Assembly: GCF_018320785.1 (NCBI RefSeq) | Contig: NC_054873.1 | Coordinates: 22,410,196 to 22,474,195 of the forward strand | Reading direction: 5' to 3' | DNA: 64,000 nucleotides | From: Cheilinus undulatus | Taxonomy: Eukaryota; Chordata; Actinopteri; Labriformes; Labridae | In this document: positions 1 through 11,600 of the stretch, one piece after another | Layout: each line of letters opens with the position of its first letter | How positions within the stretch are numbered: the first letter of the stretch is position 1 | Position numbers and translations under genes: made by a program | The notes under the pieces: generated by a model | Seen by the model: the letters and a program-made list of their open reading frames with translations, nothing else | Told to the model about the DNA's origin: nothing | The model's database searches: none

Positions 1-99
1 TCATTAGTATGTGCATCTTTACATGCTGTCGTTTGTATTGTTTTTATGTTTTCTTTGTACCATAGGAACAGATAAATGTACGCAGCTGTGGGGCCCAAG

Positions 100-529
100 C
101 AGTGTTGGGGTAGTTACTCAAAGAAGTAATCTATTACTAGTTACTGTCTAGAAAAGTAATGAGTTCATGGCAGTGGTGAGTTGTTTCTGTTTCCTGAACT
201 TCATTGTCACTTTCTTGTCCTTTTGTGTAACAAATCTAAAGTAGTGTTCCTATCTCTATGCATCTAAAAATGTCCTTATTTAAACTGCTCTGTTTTCTTT
301 TACTTCATTCTTGGACTTGAGCTAGCGTGTGAATCAGTGGGTGTGGCCTGAGCATGCATGAAAAGGAACCTTGATTAGTTTTCTCCTTTCTCCTGTTTTA
401 CATGTAGGTAGAGAAATTTACTGTAAATGTCATGTGATTACTAAATTAGATGTGTAACACTACTGCATTACAGAAAAATGTAATCTGATTACAGTAACGT
501 GTTACTTTGTGCCATTAAATACAACACTT
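100..529. mobile_element. hAT-type MITE with 8-bp target duplication
   Basis: The left end CAGTGTTGGGGTAGTTACT and the right end ...ACAACACTT are imperfect terminal inverted repeats. The interior has the TAATC/TTACT-rich pattern near both ends that is familiar from fish non-autonomous hAT repeats. Flanks are GGCCCAAG (92-99) and GACCCAAG (530-537), matching at 7 of 8 bases, as expected for an aged hAT target-site duplication. It has no coding capacity. Confidence 0.8.
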
Positions 530-539
530 GACCCAAGAT

Positions 540-1265
540 AGTATCATTGTGTTGTGTCGTGACATTTTGTGTGATATCTTATTGTATTGTTTATCATATC
601 ATATTGTTGTAATCATTTAATTTGGTTTCAGTTCATATGGTAAAGTATAGAATGTTATGTATGGTATTGCATCATATCATAGTGTATGTATAGAATCTAT
701 TTCTATTATATTACTTTGCATCATATGGTATGGTATACCACCGTATCATATTGTATCGTATTGTATTGTATCGTATCGTATCGTATCATATCGTATCGTG
801 TCGTGTCGTGTCGTGTCATATCTTATCGTATCATAACATAATATATCCTACCCTATGGTATGGTATGGTATGGTAACATAATTGTTTCATAACCTATGGT
901 AAATTACAGTATGGTATCACATCATATCATATCATACAGTATGGTATCACATCATATCATACTGAATATGACACAGTTCAGTATGAAATGGTGTACCATA
1001 AATATATACATATATGTTTTTTTAATGTATATGACAGTATGGTTTTGTGTATCATATTGTATATCTTATTTTCTCATTACAAATTTTTTGTATCAGATCA
1101 CTTCATTTTGATGTTGATTATACAATACATTATGGTAATGTATATTTTTATTTTGTATGTATATGTCTACATCTTTTCTTTGCTTTTCTTGTAGTGTTGT
1201 TTCCTAGCTATCATATCATATCACAACCCATCATATTGCATCTAGTTTTAAACCCTATCATCTAG
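540..1265. repeat. Degenerate pentanucleotide satellite (GTATC/GTGTC/GGTAT variants)
   Basis: A run of about 0.7 kb built from five-base units drifting between TATCG, TGTCG, TATGG and TCATA. Local homogeneous blocks occur, for example (GTATC)n near 760-800, (GTGTC)n near 796-820 and (TATGG)n near 855-875. An A18 run follows at about 1276-1293. Small reading frames here are by-products of the repeat. Confidence 0.85.
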
Positions 1266-1293
1266 CTAGGGCCATCAAAAAAAAAAAAAAAAA

Positions 1294-4200
1294 AGCCAAC
1301 AGTTTGAGGTCAGTAACAATATTATTTGCTGAAGCTTTTTGTTTTCTTCAAGGCTTTTCCCCCCCCATCCTTTACAGATCTTTAAAGTTTTGCCAGAAAT
1401 ACCTTCTTAGTTGGTCTAGTTTGTAAATATGCTTATTTCTGTTGTAAAAATAAAGGGAAGGTAATGGAGTTTCCTTGGTTTTCAGAGCCAGCTTCATGTG
1501 GACATTTGAGGAACTGCAGCCTTTTTTGCCCTTACATATCGGCATTACTTTATAGCCCCACAGATTGGTGCATGGGGCTATCTCACCATTACTCCCTGTT
1601 CTCTACACTTTCACTCCCATACGGGAGCCACATATGAAAGTGGAGCAGCATGAAGATGTCTGCAAAAAAGAGAAGGCTCATTAAACAAGAGAGACAAAAC
1701 TCATTTAGGTGGATAACTCAATATGCAGTCCTTGAATTTAGCACTGCAAACACATCAGCTATGAAGACAATGCATTAAAACACTTTGAAAAATCACATTG
1801 GGAAAAGTCATCATCATTAAAGTGTACTCGGGCTAAGTATCTTAGATGAATTATGCTCCCTGCATCAAAAGACAGCAGGCATAACACTGAGAGTGTGTCC
1901 TTTCTCTCTTCCATTCTCCAGCAGCACCCTGCTGGGAAACTTGAAATTACCCTCTGTCTGGCTATTCTCCACTAATAATAATGATAAAGTTTTTTCTCCC
2001 TAATTATGCAAAGAACTCTCAATTAGCATAACTCGTCCTCTGTGTCAGTACAAACAGTAGAACACCCCGCGGGCCCATGATGCTTTCATTCTCAGTCTGT
2101 TCTGTTTTTTTTTTTTTTATTTTCTCATTTTCTTTTTTCCCTGACATCCTCTGGTGACTTAATGAAGATGTATATTAATAAAGTAAGCTGTGAAGGTTGC
2201 TGTGAAGTGTTGGCGCAGGTGTGATGATGATGTGTTTAGTATGCTGCCCTCTGCAGGCCCCCCATAGGGACTGCAGCACCTTGAAATCCAGGCCTGAAGC
2301 CTTTATAACAGAGATGCAGCGACACACTCCCTCTCACACAGCCTGCAGCCAAGATTAAAGATGTATGTTTAGGGCAGATCAAATAGAATGCAAGAATCCA
2401 CAGGCCTACAGAGGGAAAACAACACATTAAAAAAGATTTTAAATAAAACCATACATACTGCGCTCGGGGCTTTTGTCTGAGCCTGCAGTCGTGGTGGCTG
2501 ATAACGTCCATCAAGGCTGCTATCATCAAAAGAAACAGGCGCCTGGAAATGCACAGCTACTGGTTGTGATTTGTGCGTTTTAAGGACAATGCAATCCTTA
2601 GGGGAAAGCATGAAAGAAGCTGGGAACAAATGAAGGCTGCCGTAGAATGCTCCTCATGAAAATGAGTGAAGGATGGGAGTGTTTGCATGATGGCAGTCAG
2701 TGCTTGCAGATTTAGATAAGTGATGCATGGGGCTCAAAGGTGTCATATATAGTCTTTTGATAAAGAAGACATTAAAGCTGGAGAACACAGGCGGGGAAGT
2801 GTGCACTATGTACTACTTAATACTGATGAAAGTGCCTGAAGTCCTTAAGGGTTTGGCGGTAAACACTACAAACAGACAATCCCCAGAGAGGCCTACACCT
2901 CCCTCCTCCTCCTTCCTCCTCCTCCTCCTTCTGTTTCTCTGTGGAAGTTCTCTTTGTAACACCGAACAGAGGCTGAAGACGCAGCATTTCTTTAAAAAAA
3001 GTCTAACCAGATGCCAGTAATCTTTGAATAGATCCACTCGTTCTGCTGACTTGCACTCTCTCAAGTATCCTCCAGTCTGGAAAAAGTCACAGCTGAAGGT
3101 GTGAAGTGAACACCCATCCACCACATGACGCAGCGATATCCAATCAGCAAACTACATTTTGACACATCAGCAGCACTCAAGAGGGGGGGCTACGTCGACT
3201 CAAGTGTCCACATTCCTGCTTGGTGGGCGCTCGGCCCCGGCCAGGGAACCCACACAAATGCACGAGTACACCTACAGCGACGCGGCAAGTACAGTGTGCA
3301 GGGCGAAGAGACGCTTCCTGTGAGAAGTGGAGATGAAAGGTCACATCATGGTGTCAGATTAGACATGGCTTTGAGTCCTGGCTTTGGTCAGACACATTAG
3401 AGGGGACATGTTTTCCCCATCGCCTCATTTAAGGTGCTGCTTGTGAGCCTCATAAAATCCTCTCTGCTCTTTACATCCCACTTCCAGCGCCTCAGGCTCT
3501 CGCAGGAAAAAGAGAGGCGAGATTGAGAAAGAGAAAGTGCGTGTATGTGTAAGGGAGAGAGAGGATTTCACGAATGCCTTCATCATTTAAACGGCTGTGC
3601 TGTCGCTGGAGCGCGGCATGAATAATTCAGTGAGACTGCTCCTTCTTCAAACAGACAAATAGAACAGGATTACGCCTCCACAAAGCAAACGGTAAACACC
3701 ACAATCAAAACAACAGAATTAATTAGGTAATTAGGGAGACAAAATAAATGTGAAATAATGATAAACTCTTATGAGACCACAGCTGCAACTCAGTTACAGT
3801 ATGCAAATATGCAGATTCGAGAGTTTAGAATACATTTACAGGCTCTGAGGATTGTTTGGAATGACTGGCATCCATTTAAAAAAAAAAGATGACAGTTGAT
3901 GCATAATCCACATCCAAACATGCTGCTGAGGAGGAATTTTTAATGTGTATTTGCAAGACACACATCTATATGAAGCTAATCAATCAGTAAGGATGAATAT
4001 TCAGTGCTTTTTAGGAGATTTTTATTGCTTACTTTACGTTGCGGCAAAATAGACTCTTATTAATGCTTGTACTGAAAGTTTAAAGAGATTATAAATCTTC
4101 TCTGGCAAGAATATATTTGTATATACACACTGAAACTGTTGAGTAGGGAAAAAACAGATGGGGGGGCTTACATAATTGAAGAATGAACAGCAATCCAGCT

Positions 4201-5600
4201 CAAGGATTTGTAGTTCATTTGCAGTCTTGAGTTAAGGCATTTATCTCCTTCTCATTCCAGCTGGAGTATTTCACCGCTCTACAGCCGATTAAAAGTGTAA
4301 GCAAAGAGAATCCGTCTCATCTCAGAGAAATCCAACCATGAAGAACAAGTGACAAAAAGCGTGCCGAGTAGCAGGCCTACAGAGAGTTTTGTTTGCCTTG
4401 TGATCTGGAAAGGTCAGGGCTAAACCTTCTGCTAGCAGCAATTAATGTCTCCCACGCACGGCACATGAAGTGCGGTCGTCATCAGACGGCATCCCCGGCT
4501 TTCATCGCATGACAGCGCCTGGCACTGGGAGGAGGGCTTATAGGTGAATCTGAGCGATCCATTTCAAGCAATATTTAAATCACATTTCCAATTTGCAGCC
4601 CTTGAACAGCCGTTATGCGACCAGAATGAGGAGGTTGAGGGGTAATGACAGCTCCTCCAGTAGGGGGGGGTTTATTGAAAGTGATGAATGCTCCGAAGAG
4701 GGGATTGCTCCATGTGAATTCATGAATTGGAGAGAGATTATTTAAGTAGAGATCAATTTGAAAGTCCTTCAGTGTGCAATGTTTCAAGGGCACAAAAACT
4801 ACTGAGCACGACTGAGTGTGAAAAAAAGGGGAATCTCTTAAATGGCTTGAAAAGCTTTTATGCCACTGGAACAAATTAGCTCTTTAAATCTGATAATGCT
4901 GCCATCCACAGCAGTTTCATCAGGGCGAGTAGGGACACTACATGACACAGTGCAGATACTGACACTCTGTCCAGCAGCAGCGTGTAATGACAGATGAGGA
5001 AAGGATGAAAAGCATGCCTTGATGTCCAACAAAGCAGCAGGGGTCACAAAAATAAGAAACAATCCGAGGGTGTTATTGCTCAAAGAGTACGAATTTACAG
5101 CACAACTGTCTTTAAACTGCTGGGACGAGCTATATTAGCCGTCGCTGAATGGAAACCCCTGAGGACAGCATTAAAAGCACTACAAGACAGACTGGAATAC
5201 AATGTAGCTATCAAAGGATGATGGAAACAGATCCCCCCGTGTGGAGGGAAAGGAAAGAAAATACATCACTAATAAATGAACGTGAGGTACAAAGAGGAAA
5301 AAAGGGAAAATCTGGGACAAAAAGAATGAGGTGCACATATTTTGTGTGAGTCAAATGGAATAGTGAATGAGGAGCTGCTGCTGCTGTCCTGCAGGGGCAG
5401 GGCGGCTGTTTTTCTCTCCAGCAGCAGCAGCAGCAGCAGCACATCCCCGTCTCTGCCAGCACTCATTTACTGATCTCATTAATATCCTGACTCTGAGGAG
5501 GAGAGAGACAGCAGCCGTGAAACAGCCTCCCCCATCTCCTCCTCCCATCCTCCGTGTGCCTGTTCCACTGGGTCCCCCCCCTCCTCCCTTTCCTCTCATC
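1294..5600. other. Gene-free region, simple-sequence patches
   Basis: No convincing exon was seen on either strand. The region holds a (TCC)n polypyrimidine tract at about 2895-2938 and a facing CTG/CAG pair: (CTG)4 near 5371-5384 and (CAG)7 near 5422-5442, with a 37-bp spacer, able to form a hairpin. AT-rich, homeobox-site-like stretches around 4680-4790 may be conserved non-coding DNA. Confidence 0.4.
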
Positions 5601-5609
5601 TCCGCCTCT

Positions 5610-5940
5610 CTGTAGTTCAGTAATTGGGCTCAGCTCATTGTTATTCAAAACCCTGTAGAACCAATTAGCTGCAGACCTTGTGACCCCGGGTTGCTATGTA
5701 ATGGTGCAAGCTAAAGACTCTAAGTGAGGAAGCCAAGAGCAAAGGTTTTAAATTCCTTTAGTTCCTGATTAATAATCCTGTCAGGGCGATCAGAGACATT
5801 AAAGAGAGACTCTGGTTCGGCTCCTGCTTTTATGGCTTCCCCCTCATTTCTAGGCTGTCCATTAAAGCTTAATGATGCCGGGGGTCGCTCTCTCTCCTCT
5901 ATCTTGTCAGATAAATGTACAGTTAACAGGATGATGAGGA
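5610..5940. promoter_or_regulatory. Candidate conserved non-coding element
   Basis: A compact, non-repetitive stretch dense in homeodomain-like cores (CAATTAGC, GATTAATAA, CATTAAAGCTTAATGATG) and GC-mixed sequence, with no coding signal. It lies between G/A-rich low-complexity flanks (5500-5600 and 5990-6130). The composition resembles vertebrate developmental enhancers. Conservation cannot be seen from one sequence. Confidence 0.3.
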
Positions 5941-5989
5941 ATCCTGATCCTCCTGCAATCTGGGACAAAGCAGCCCTGTGACCCTGCGG

Positions 5990-6140
5990 GATGGAGGGGG
6001 AGGAAGTAGGGCAGGAGGGGAGGAGAGGAGGACAACAGAGGCAGCGGTGGTGGTGTGGATGGTGGACCGAGATGTCCAGCTGCCCTGGAGGACGGAGATG
6101 AAAGAGATGGGGTGGTGGAAACCTGGGGTGGAAGGCTGAG
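5990..6140. repeat. Purine-rich low-complexity tract
   Basis: The plus strand is strongly G/A-biased (GGAGG and GGTGG variants), with almost no pyrimidine runs. It yields spurious Pro/Ser-rich frames on the minus strand. No gene is supported. Confidence 0.6.
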
Positions 6141-6996
6141 ATGAGAGGGATGCAGATAACGCCTCATGCAACATTGATGAGGAGAGCAAAGTTAAGAAAG
6201 AGTAGCATGCGGGGCTGCATACAGCCTGATGCTACTAATGATTTTTTAGATGTTAGAATAGACAGCCATTGAGGATGCAATTACTAATCAGCTGAGCAGG
6301 ATGATGGTTTGTTTACACCTGTTCATGTAAGCTGGTATCATAGGAGCATATGGTCATAAACTGAATGATTTAGCATAACAGTTGCTGCTGAGCCACGGCT
6401 ATAATCAGTATTTTCATTCAACCAAAGCACAACATATTTACAAATATGTTAAATAGGTGGCTTTTAGTGATGAACTTAGAACATATGTTTTGAATCTGTT
6501 CCCTTCATATGGTCATTTTGAACTTTTTGTTTTGGCTTTACAACTGTTTGAAGTTCACACAAGATATAAATTCTCATATCAACCAGCTTAAAGCTCAAAA
6601 GATCAGCCACGTGTGCTACATGCTAAGCCAAGAAATGTTGACAATAATGTTAGTAACACGCTTTTTAGCATATGAAGCATCTAGGAGATGTCCAGATATT
6701 TCCCTCAAGAGCTGGTGGAGACCAAACACAGAGCTAAAAGCTGAGTGAGAAATTGTATTGTCCATGCTGACCCCTCTCATCTCAGACACGGACTTTGTGA
6801 GGCTAAGGTCCATCACCTTTTTAAACTTTTGGTTTGTCTTGTCTATTTGTTCCATTCAAGGTACTAAATGCAGCATTTTTAATTAAAATAATAGAATTAA
6901 AATGAATACATTTCTGATTGTACTTTAATTTGGCTCAAGATTTCCTATCAAGCAGGTGGTGGTGTGTCTCAAGGCCAGACCACTTTGAGAACCACT

Positions 6997-7388
6997 CAGG
7001 GATGCACAATATTATCTGTATGATACTGGTATCAGCAGATATAAGTTTAAAATGTGAATTATTGTAATGGCAGATAAAACACAAATTTGCAGATAATTTT
7101 CAACTGATATTTTAGTGATAAAAATCTGCCTACATCAGCTGTAAATATTGGCCATACAAACAAATTAATTTGTGGAGTTTTAGGCTGAACCAACCATCTA
7201 CATCAGCTGAAGTCTTTTTCTTTATTCATTATTATTCATTACACTTCAAAGTCTGTTTTAAGAACAGACATTTGTTACTTTTTTCATCCTCAAACTTTAA
7301 ATTGTGTTATAAGGACTAAAGTTATAGGTCTTAACTACATTCAAATATCAGTTAAAATGATTTTGTAAATACGTCATAAGCATCCCTA
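6997..7388. mobile_element. hAT-type MITE (392 bp) with target duplication
   Basis: It starts CAGGGATGCACAATATTA and ends GCATCCCTA, so the outer AGGGATGC is inverted at both ends. Flanks are GAACCACT (6989-6996) and GATCCACT (7389-7396), 7 of 8 identical, fitting an 8-bp hAT duplication. The interior is AT-rich with CAGATA motifs and has no transposase. Confidence 0.78.
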
Positions 7389-7717
7389 GATCCACTGCTT
7401 TAGACCAAAATGTAACTGAACAAAGAGAAATAGCTAGTCATTTTTGAAAAGTGTATTGATGGAAGAGGACATGCATTCTGTTTTTCTCCACTTCATAGTG
7501 ATAATATGTAAATTTTGGTTGTTTTCTCAAGTTTTTAAGGAGGTAAACCATCGATTTTGCCAAGAAAAGAAGATGAAAGTCAAGATCTCAGAAAAGCAAC
7601 CAAATTTTACTTGTTAAAGGCAAAATTGTTTTAGTAAAATGAATTGACATGTGCCTTAGGGCTTATGTGCTTTGTAGAATTTGCAACTTTTTCCCCACTG
7701 GCAAAATTTTGCGACCC

Positions 7718-8497
7718 ATTCAGAGTGCCTTTCACTGGAACTAAGGGGCCAAGCAAAGGTCCTGAAAAACAATCCCACACCATAATCCCCCCTCCACCAA
7801 ACTTTACACCTGGCACAATGCAGTCAGACAAGTACCGTTCTCCTGGCAACCACCAAACCCAGACTCGTTCATCAGATTGCCAGATGGAGAAGCGCTATTC
7901 GTCACTCCAGAGAACGCGTCACCATTGCTCTAGAGTCCAATGGTAGCATACCTTACACCACTGCATCTGACACTTTGCATTGCACTTGGTGATGTATGGC
8001 TTGGATGCAGCTGCTCGGCCATGGAAACCCATTCCATGAAGCTCTCTACGCACTGTTCTTGAGCTAATCTGAAGGCCACGTGAAGTTTGGAGGTCTGTAG
8101 CGATTGACTCTGCAGAAAGTTGGCGACCTCTGCATGCTATGCGCCTCAGCAGCCGCTCACCCAGCTCTGTCATTTTACATGGCCTACCACTTCATGGCTG
8201 AGTTGCTGTCATTCCCAGTCACTTCCACTTTGTTATAATACCACTGACAGTTGACTGTGGAATATTTAAGAGCGAGGAAATTTCACGACTGGACTTGCAC
8301 AGGTGGCATCCTGTTACAGTACCACACTGGAATTCACTGAGCTCCTGAGAGCGACCCATTCTTTCACAAACATTTGTAGAAACAGTCTGCATGCCTAGGT
8401 GCTTGATTTTATGTACCTGTGGCCATGGAAGTGATTGGAACACCTGATTTCAATTATTTGGATGGATGAGTGAATACTTTTGGCAATATAGTGTATG
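7718..8497 (-). pseudogene. Truncated Tc1-like transposon
   Basis: Minus-strand remnant of a common fish Tc1 family. The 5' terminal repeat reads CACTATATTGCCAAAAGTAT inward from 8497. A transposase start follows (MGRSQELSEFQCGTVTGCHL; SSREISSLLNIPQSTVSGII) and then a helix-turn-helix part (ERLLRRIACRGRQLSAESIA; TSRGLQISSRTVRRELH). The DDE region survives in part ([17 protein letters not shown]). Frameshifts break the frame and similarity stops near 7718, so the 3' third and its terminal repeat are missing. It is not mobile by itself. Confidence 0.88.
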
Positions 8498-8558
8498 TTA
8501 GCTGCGTAACTAAGCCAGTAGCCAACTAGCTCAGTTAGCTTCAGTAATGTGAGTTTAG

Positions 8559-8682
8559 GCAGATGTAGCTAAAGCTAATGTAGCTATGTTGCTTGCATAG
8601 CTGTTTTATGAGCTTAGCTTTAGTTACATTAGCTACAAAGCTAATGTAACTAAAGCTAAAGCTACATAGCTATGTGATCTGC
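8559..8682. repeat. Foldback repeat with 21-bp perfect stem
   Basis: Perfect inverted arms at 8614-8634 and 8639-8659 are separated by the 4-base loop ACAA. Weaker complementarity extends outward to GCAGAT at 8559 and ATCTGC at 8682. The arms are built of AGCTAA/TTAGCT units. It lies about 60 bp past the end of the Tc1 remnant. It may be a MITE or simple foldback; there is no coding. Confidence 0.75.
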
Positions 8683-8689
8683 ATCACTT

Positions 8690-11600
8690 AAGCACCTAAC
8701 CACAAACAAAATGTTTGAAAACAAGCTTCTTTTTTTTGTTCTTCTTCTTTTTTTTGCAGACTTTACTCTATGTTATTAAACATTTTGTAATCAGGTTTTG
8801 CAATTCAGGTTTCTAGCTTTAAACTTTTGGTATCCTAACCCTTACCCTAACCGTAAATGGAAGTTCAGTCTGATTTTATTCCAAAAGTTATAGGGGGGTA
8901 TTTCCAGCCCCCTCTTCGCGTGTATACTGTATACAAAACAGGCAGATGTTTTTCCTGGAAGCTGGTGGACACCAAAAACAGAGCCAAAAGGGGGATGAAT
9001 ATTGATCTTACATTCACATTATGCCCAGAAACATGACTCCAGATAGACACTCATCTCGCTCTGAGTCTGTTTGAAGGTCAAAGCTAAGTTTGCTTCATGA
9101 CATGTTTCAAAGTGTCGGTAGAATATGTACAGTTAGGAACCTTTAGCAACAAACTTATCAACTAGCTTGTTAGCAGGTGAAGCATGTGGATGCTAAACAT
9201 CCATACATTTTCAGGAGTTAGTGGAGACAAAACAGTGCTAAGAGATAAATTAATAGGATTCACCACAAATCTAGATCTTAGCTATTTCAATCAGTTGGCT
9301 GTCTTACACAACAGTCTGCTAGGCTATAACTTCCAAAGTAACACCACGTGATCTTGGGTTCTCAACTTGTTTTTGCTGCCCATAAACAATAAAAAAAATC
9401 CAGTTTTTAGATAATGATGAATGTGCTTTTTTATTCATAAGTGAGAAATTAAATCTGTCAGTCAAAAATATGCTACAGCCCAAAGTTAGTAGGTTGGTCT
9501 TAGCATAAACAAGAAACAAAGACAACCATTAGCCTTGCTCCCGCACTTTTAGCTCACTATTTTGTATCTATGCACAGAGGCATGTTAGCTGTTTCCCCCT
9601 CTCTCTAGCTAATATGCTAAGATAAGCTTAAGCTATTAGGCTATTACCTCACTATTCTGCTCGCGTGTGGACTCCACACAGCTCTGTGCACACTCTTGAC
9701 TGTTAGCTGTAGCTTCAACATTTTATATCGATGATAGCTCTTAGTGGTATCTATTTACTCAGCTAACTCTCAGTAACACGGTTTATAAACATCTTTTCTA
9801 CCCCACAAAAATGTATTTCTTTCATAAACACAGCTGAGCTTTCTTAACTTCCACTTAGCTCAAGTCAAATCTATCCCTGAACTATGATGTGTCCTTTACA
9901 ACTGTCTCTGTAGCTACTAGTTTCAGTTTTATTGACACATCATATCATAATGAGGAACAGAACATCCGCTTCCAAATCAGCCCATATAAGGCCACTGTCT
10001 TGTCTTGTTTGTGATTCATCTCTGCAGGCAATTACATTTTCTGAACTGAGATGACGCCAGCTCACACCTGTTTTCAGGAACCTGTTTGGAAAAGTTGTGG
10101 TGTTTGCATTCCTGGAGCTGAAGTGCTTATTTGGTTCCCTTCTCCAGGCTTGGCTGGGAGTTGTAAGAGGATTCACATGCAATGCTGTAAACACGGCTGC
10201 TTCAAGCCCTCTGACACTGATGCATCGCCTCCCAGGCTGCTATAAATCCTTTTACAACAAACTCCATAAAGCTCTTTGGTGCCTAAATATTTATGGTTGC
10301 CTGACTTTCCCTTGAGGGTTGTTTTCTGTCCAAGTATTGAGAGCACTAAGTCATGTGGAGCGACTCCAGACATCTTATCTGGGAGTCAGGGTGAAGGGCC
10401 TGGTGGTCTAGAGATCTCCCCTAGAAGAACACACAGAAAGGAAAGGCTTTTAATGAGAGCAGCCCCACCCACACATACACGCGTCACTTCTCCTCTTCTG
10501 TTAGTGTACTCAATTAACCCATCAAATAAACATTCAGGCTGCGTGACCTCTGCTGACCAGACAGACAAACAAACAAACTTTTCCTTGTCAAAACTACCCA
10601 GCTTGCCTCAGTCAGGGACCACAAAGCAGTCAATACAGGACAAACATGCTGGAAATATCAATGAACAGACAACAGGCTGAAACCCAGTCTGGCTGCAGCA
10701 TGACTCATGATCAGGAGGTCAAATTGTGTTATCACTGCAGTACACAGCAGAGAGTAAATACAGGTGTGCTGACGGTGAATCCCATAGGTGGATGCCTTCC
10801 AGAAACGTGTCATTTTGCGTGTCGCAGTCGTACTGTCGGCTGCCAAACAAGGTGGCTCCTTGAAACAAGTGTCTCTAAAAAAGCAACAGCGGGCTTGATG
10901 AGTCCTCGAGCATTCTCCCAGTGCTGTGATTACTGACGTTTACCCTCTTTAATATGTGTAATTCCCATTTTCTCTGATTCACAAGTAAGAGCCCTCAGGG
11001 GGGACTACACTAAGTGGCAGTCTGCCAAGGCCCTCCTGCTGGAAAGGCTGTAAGTCACTTCCCCCTCTGGAGTGAGCTACAGCATGACAGCTACAGCATG
11101 TCTCACTTTACTTTTATTATTGTTATTTGCATCAAGGAGCACTGATGATTGCTTGATTATACAATGTCTAATGTTTTCTGTGCTACACAGGTGTGACATA
11201 ACTATGACAGCATATCTATAAAAGGTTCTGAAAAAGTAATGGACATGATGTTACACAAACACTGGTTATACCTTTACTGCAAATTGTTACTAATTAGAGT
11301 AGACGTAATGACCACTGCTTAGTACAGCCATTTTAACAGAGCACAGAGGACACTGACACTAGTAGTTTACTAATCCATTTTTCCAATACACCCAATCAAA
11401 GACATGTGTAGTCATAAACAGATTCATTCTCATACAATACACCTGCACTGTATTCTTATTATGTTGTTAAATTGCTAAGTATTTGTTGAGATTTACCTGA
11501 GAGGTGTTGATGTAGTTTAAATTACTACTATGAATCCTCCTTGTGGTGTTTGATGCTGGAGAGCAAAGAGAAAGCAGATTATATTTGTTCTCAAACACCT

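Larger units (their letters stand above)
6660..9310. repeat. Three dispersed copies of a ~110-bp repeat
   Basis: Related segments lie at about 6665-6770, 8935-9030 and 9165-9285. They share the order AGCTGGTGGAGACCAAA, CAGAGCTAAAAG and then a TGA(A)TATT-like stretch. They diverge by substitutions and are all on the plus strand. They look like copies of an uncharacterised fish repeat; no terminal repeats or target duplication could be assigned. Confidence 0.55.

Noticed and set aside
896-1265. Three overlapping small ORFs of 68-72 codons
   Set aside because: They lie in a degenerate pentanucleotide tract, and their residues (Tyr/Ile/Phe-rich) just reflect the repeat.
10276-10680. A 134-codon plus-strand ORF
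   Set aside because: Low-complexity Ser/Thr/Lys-rich sequence without domain, start context or splice partners.
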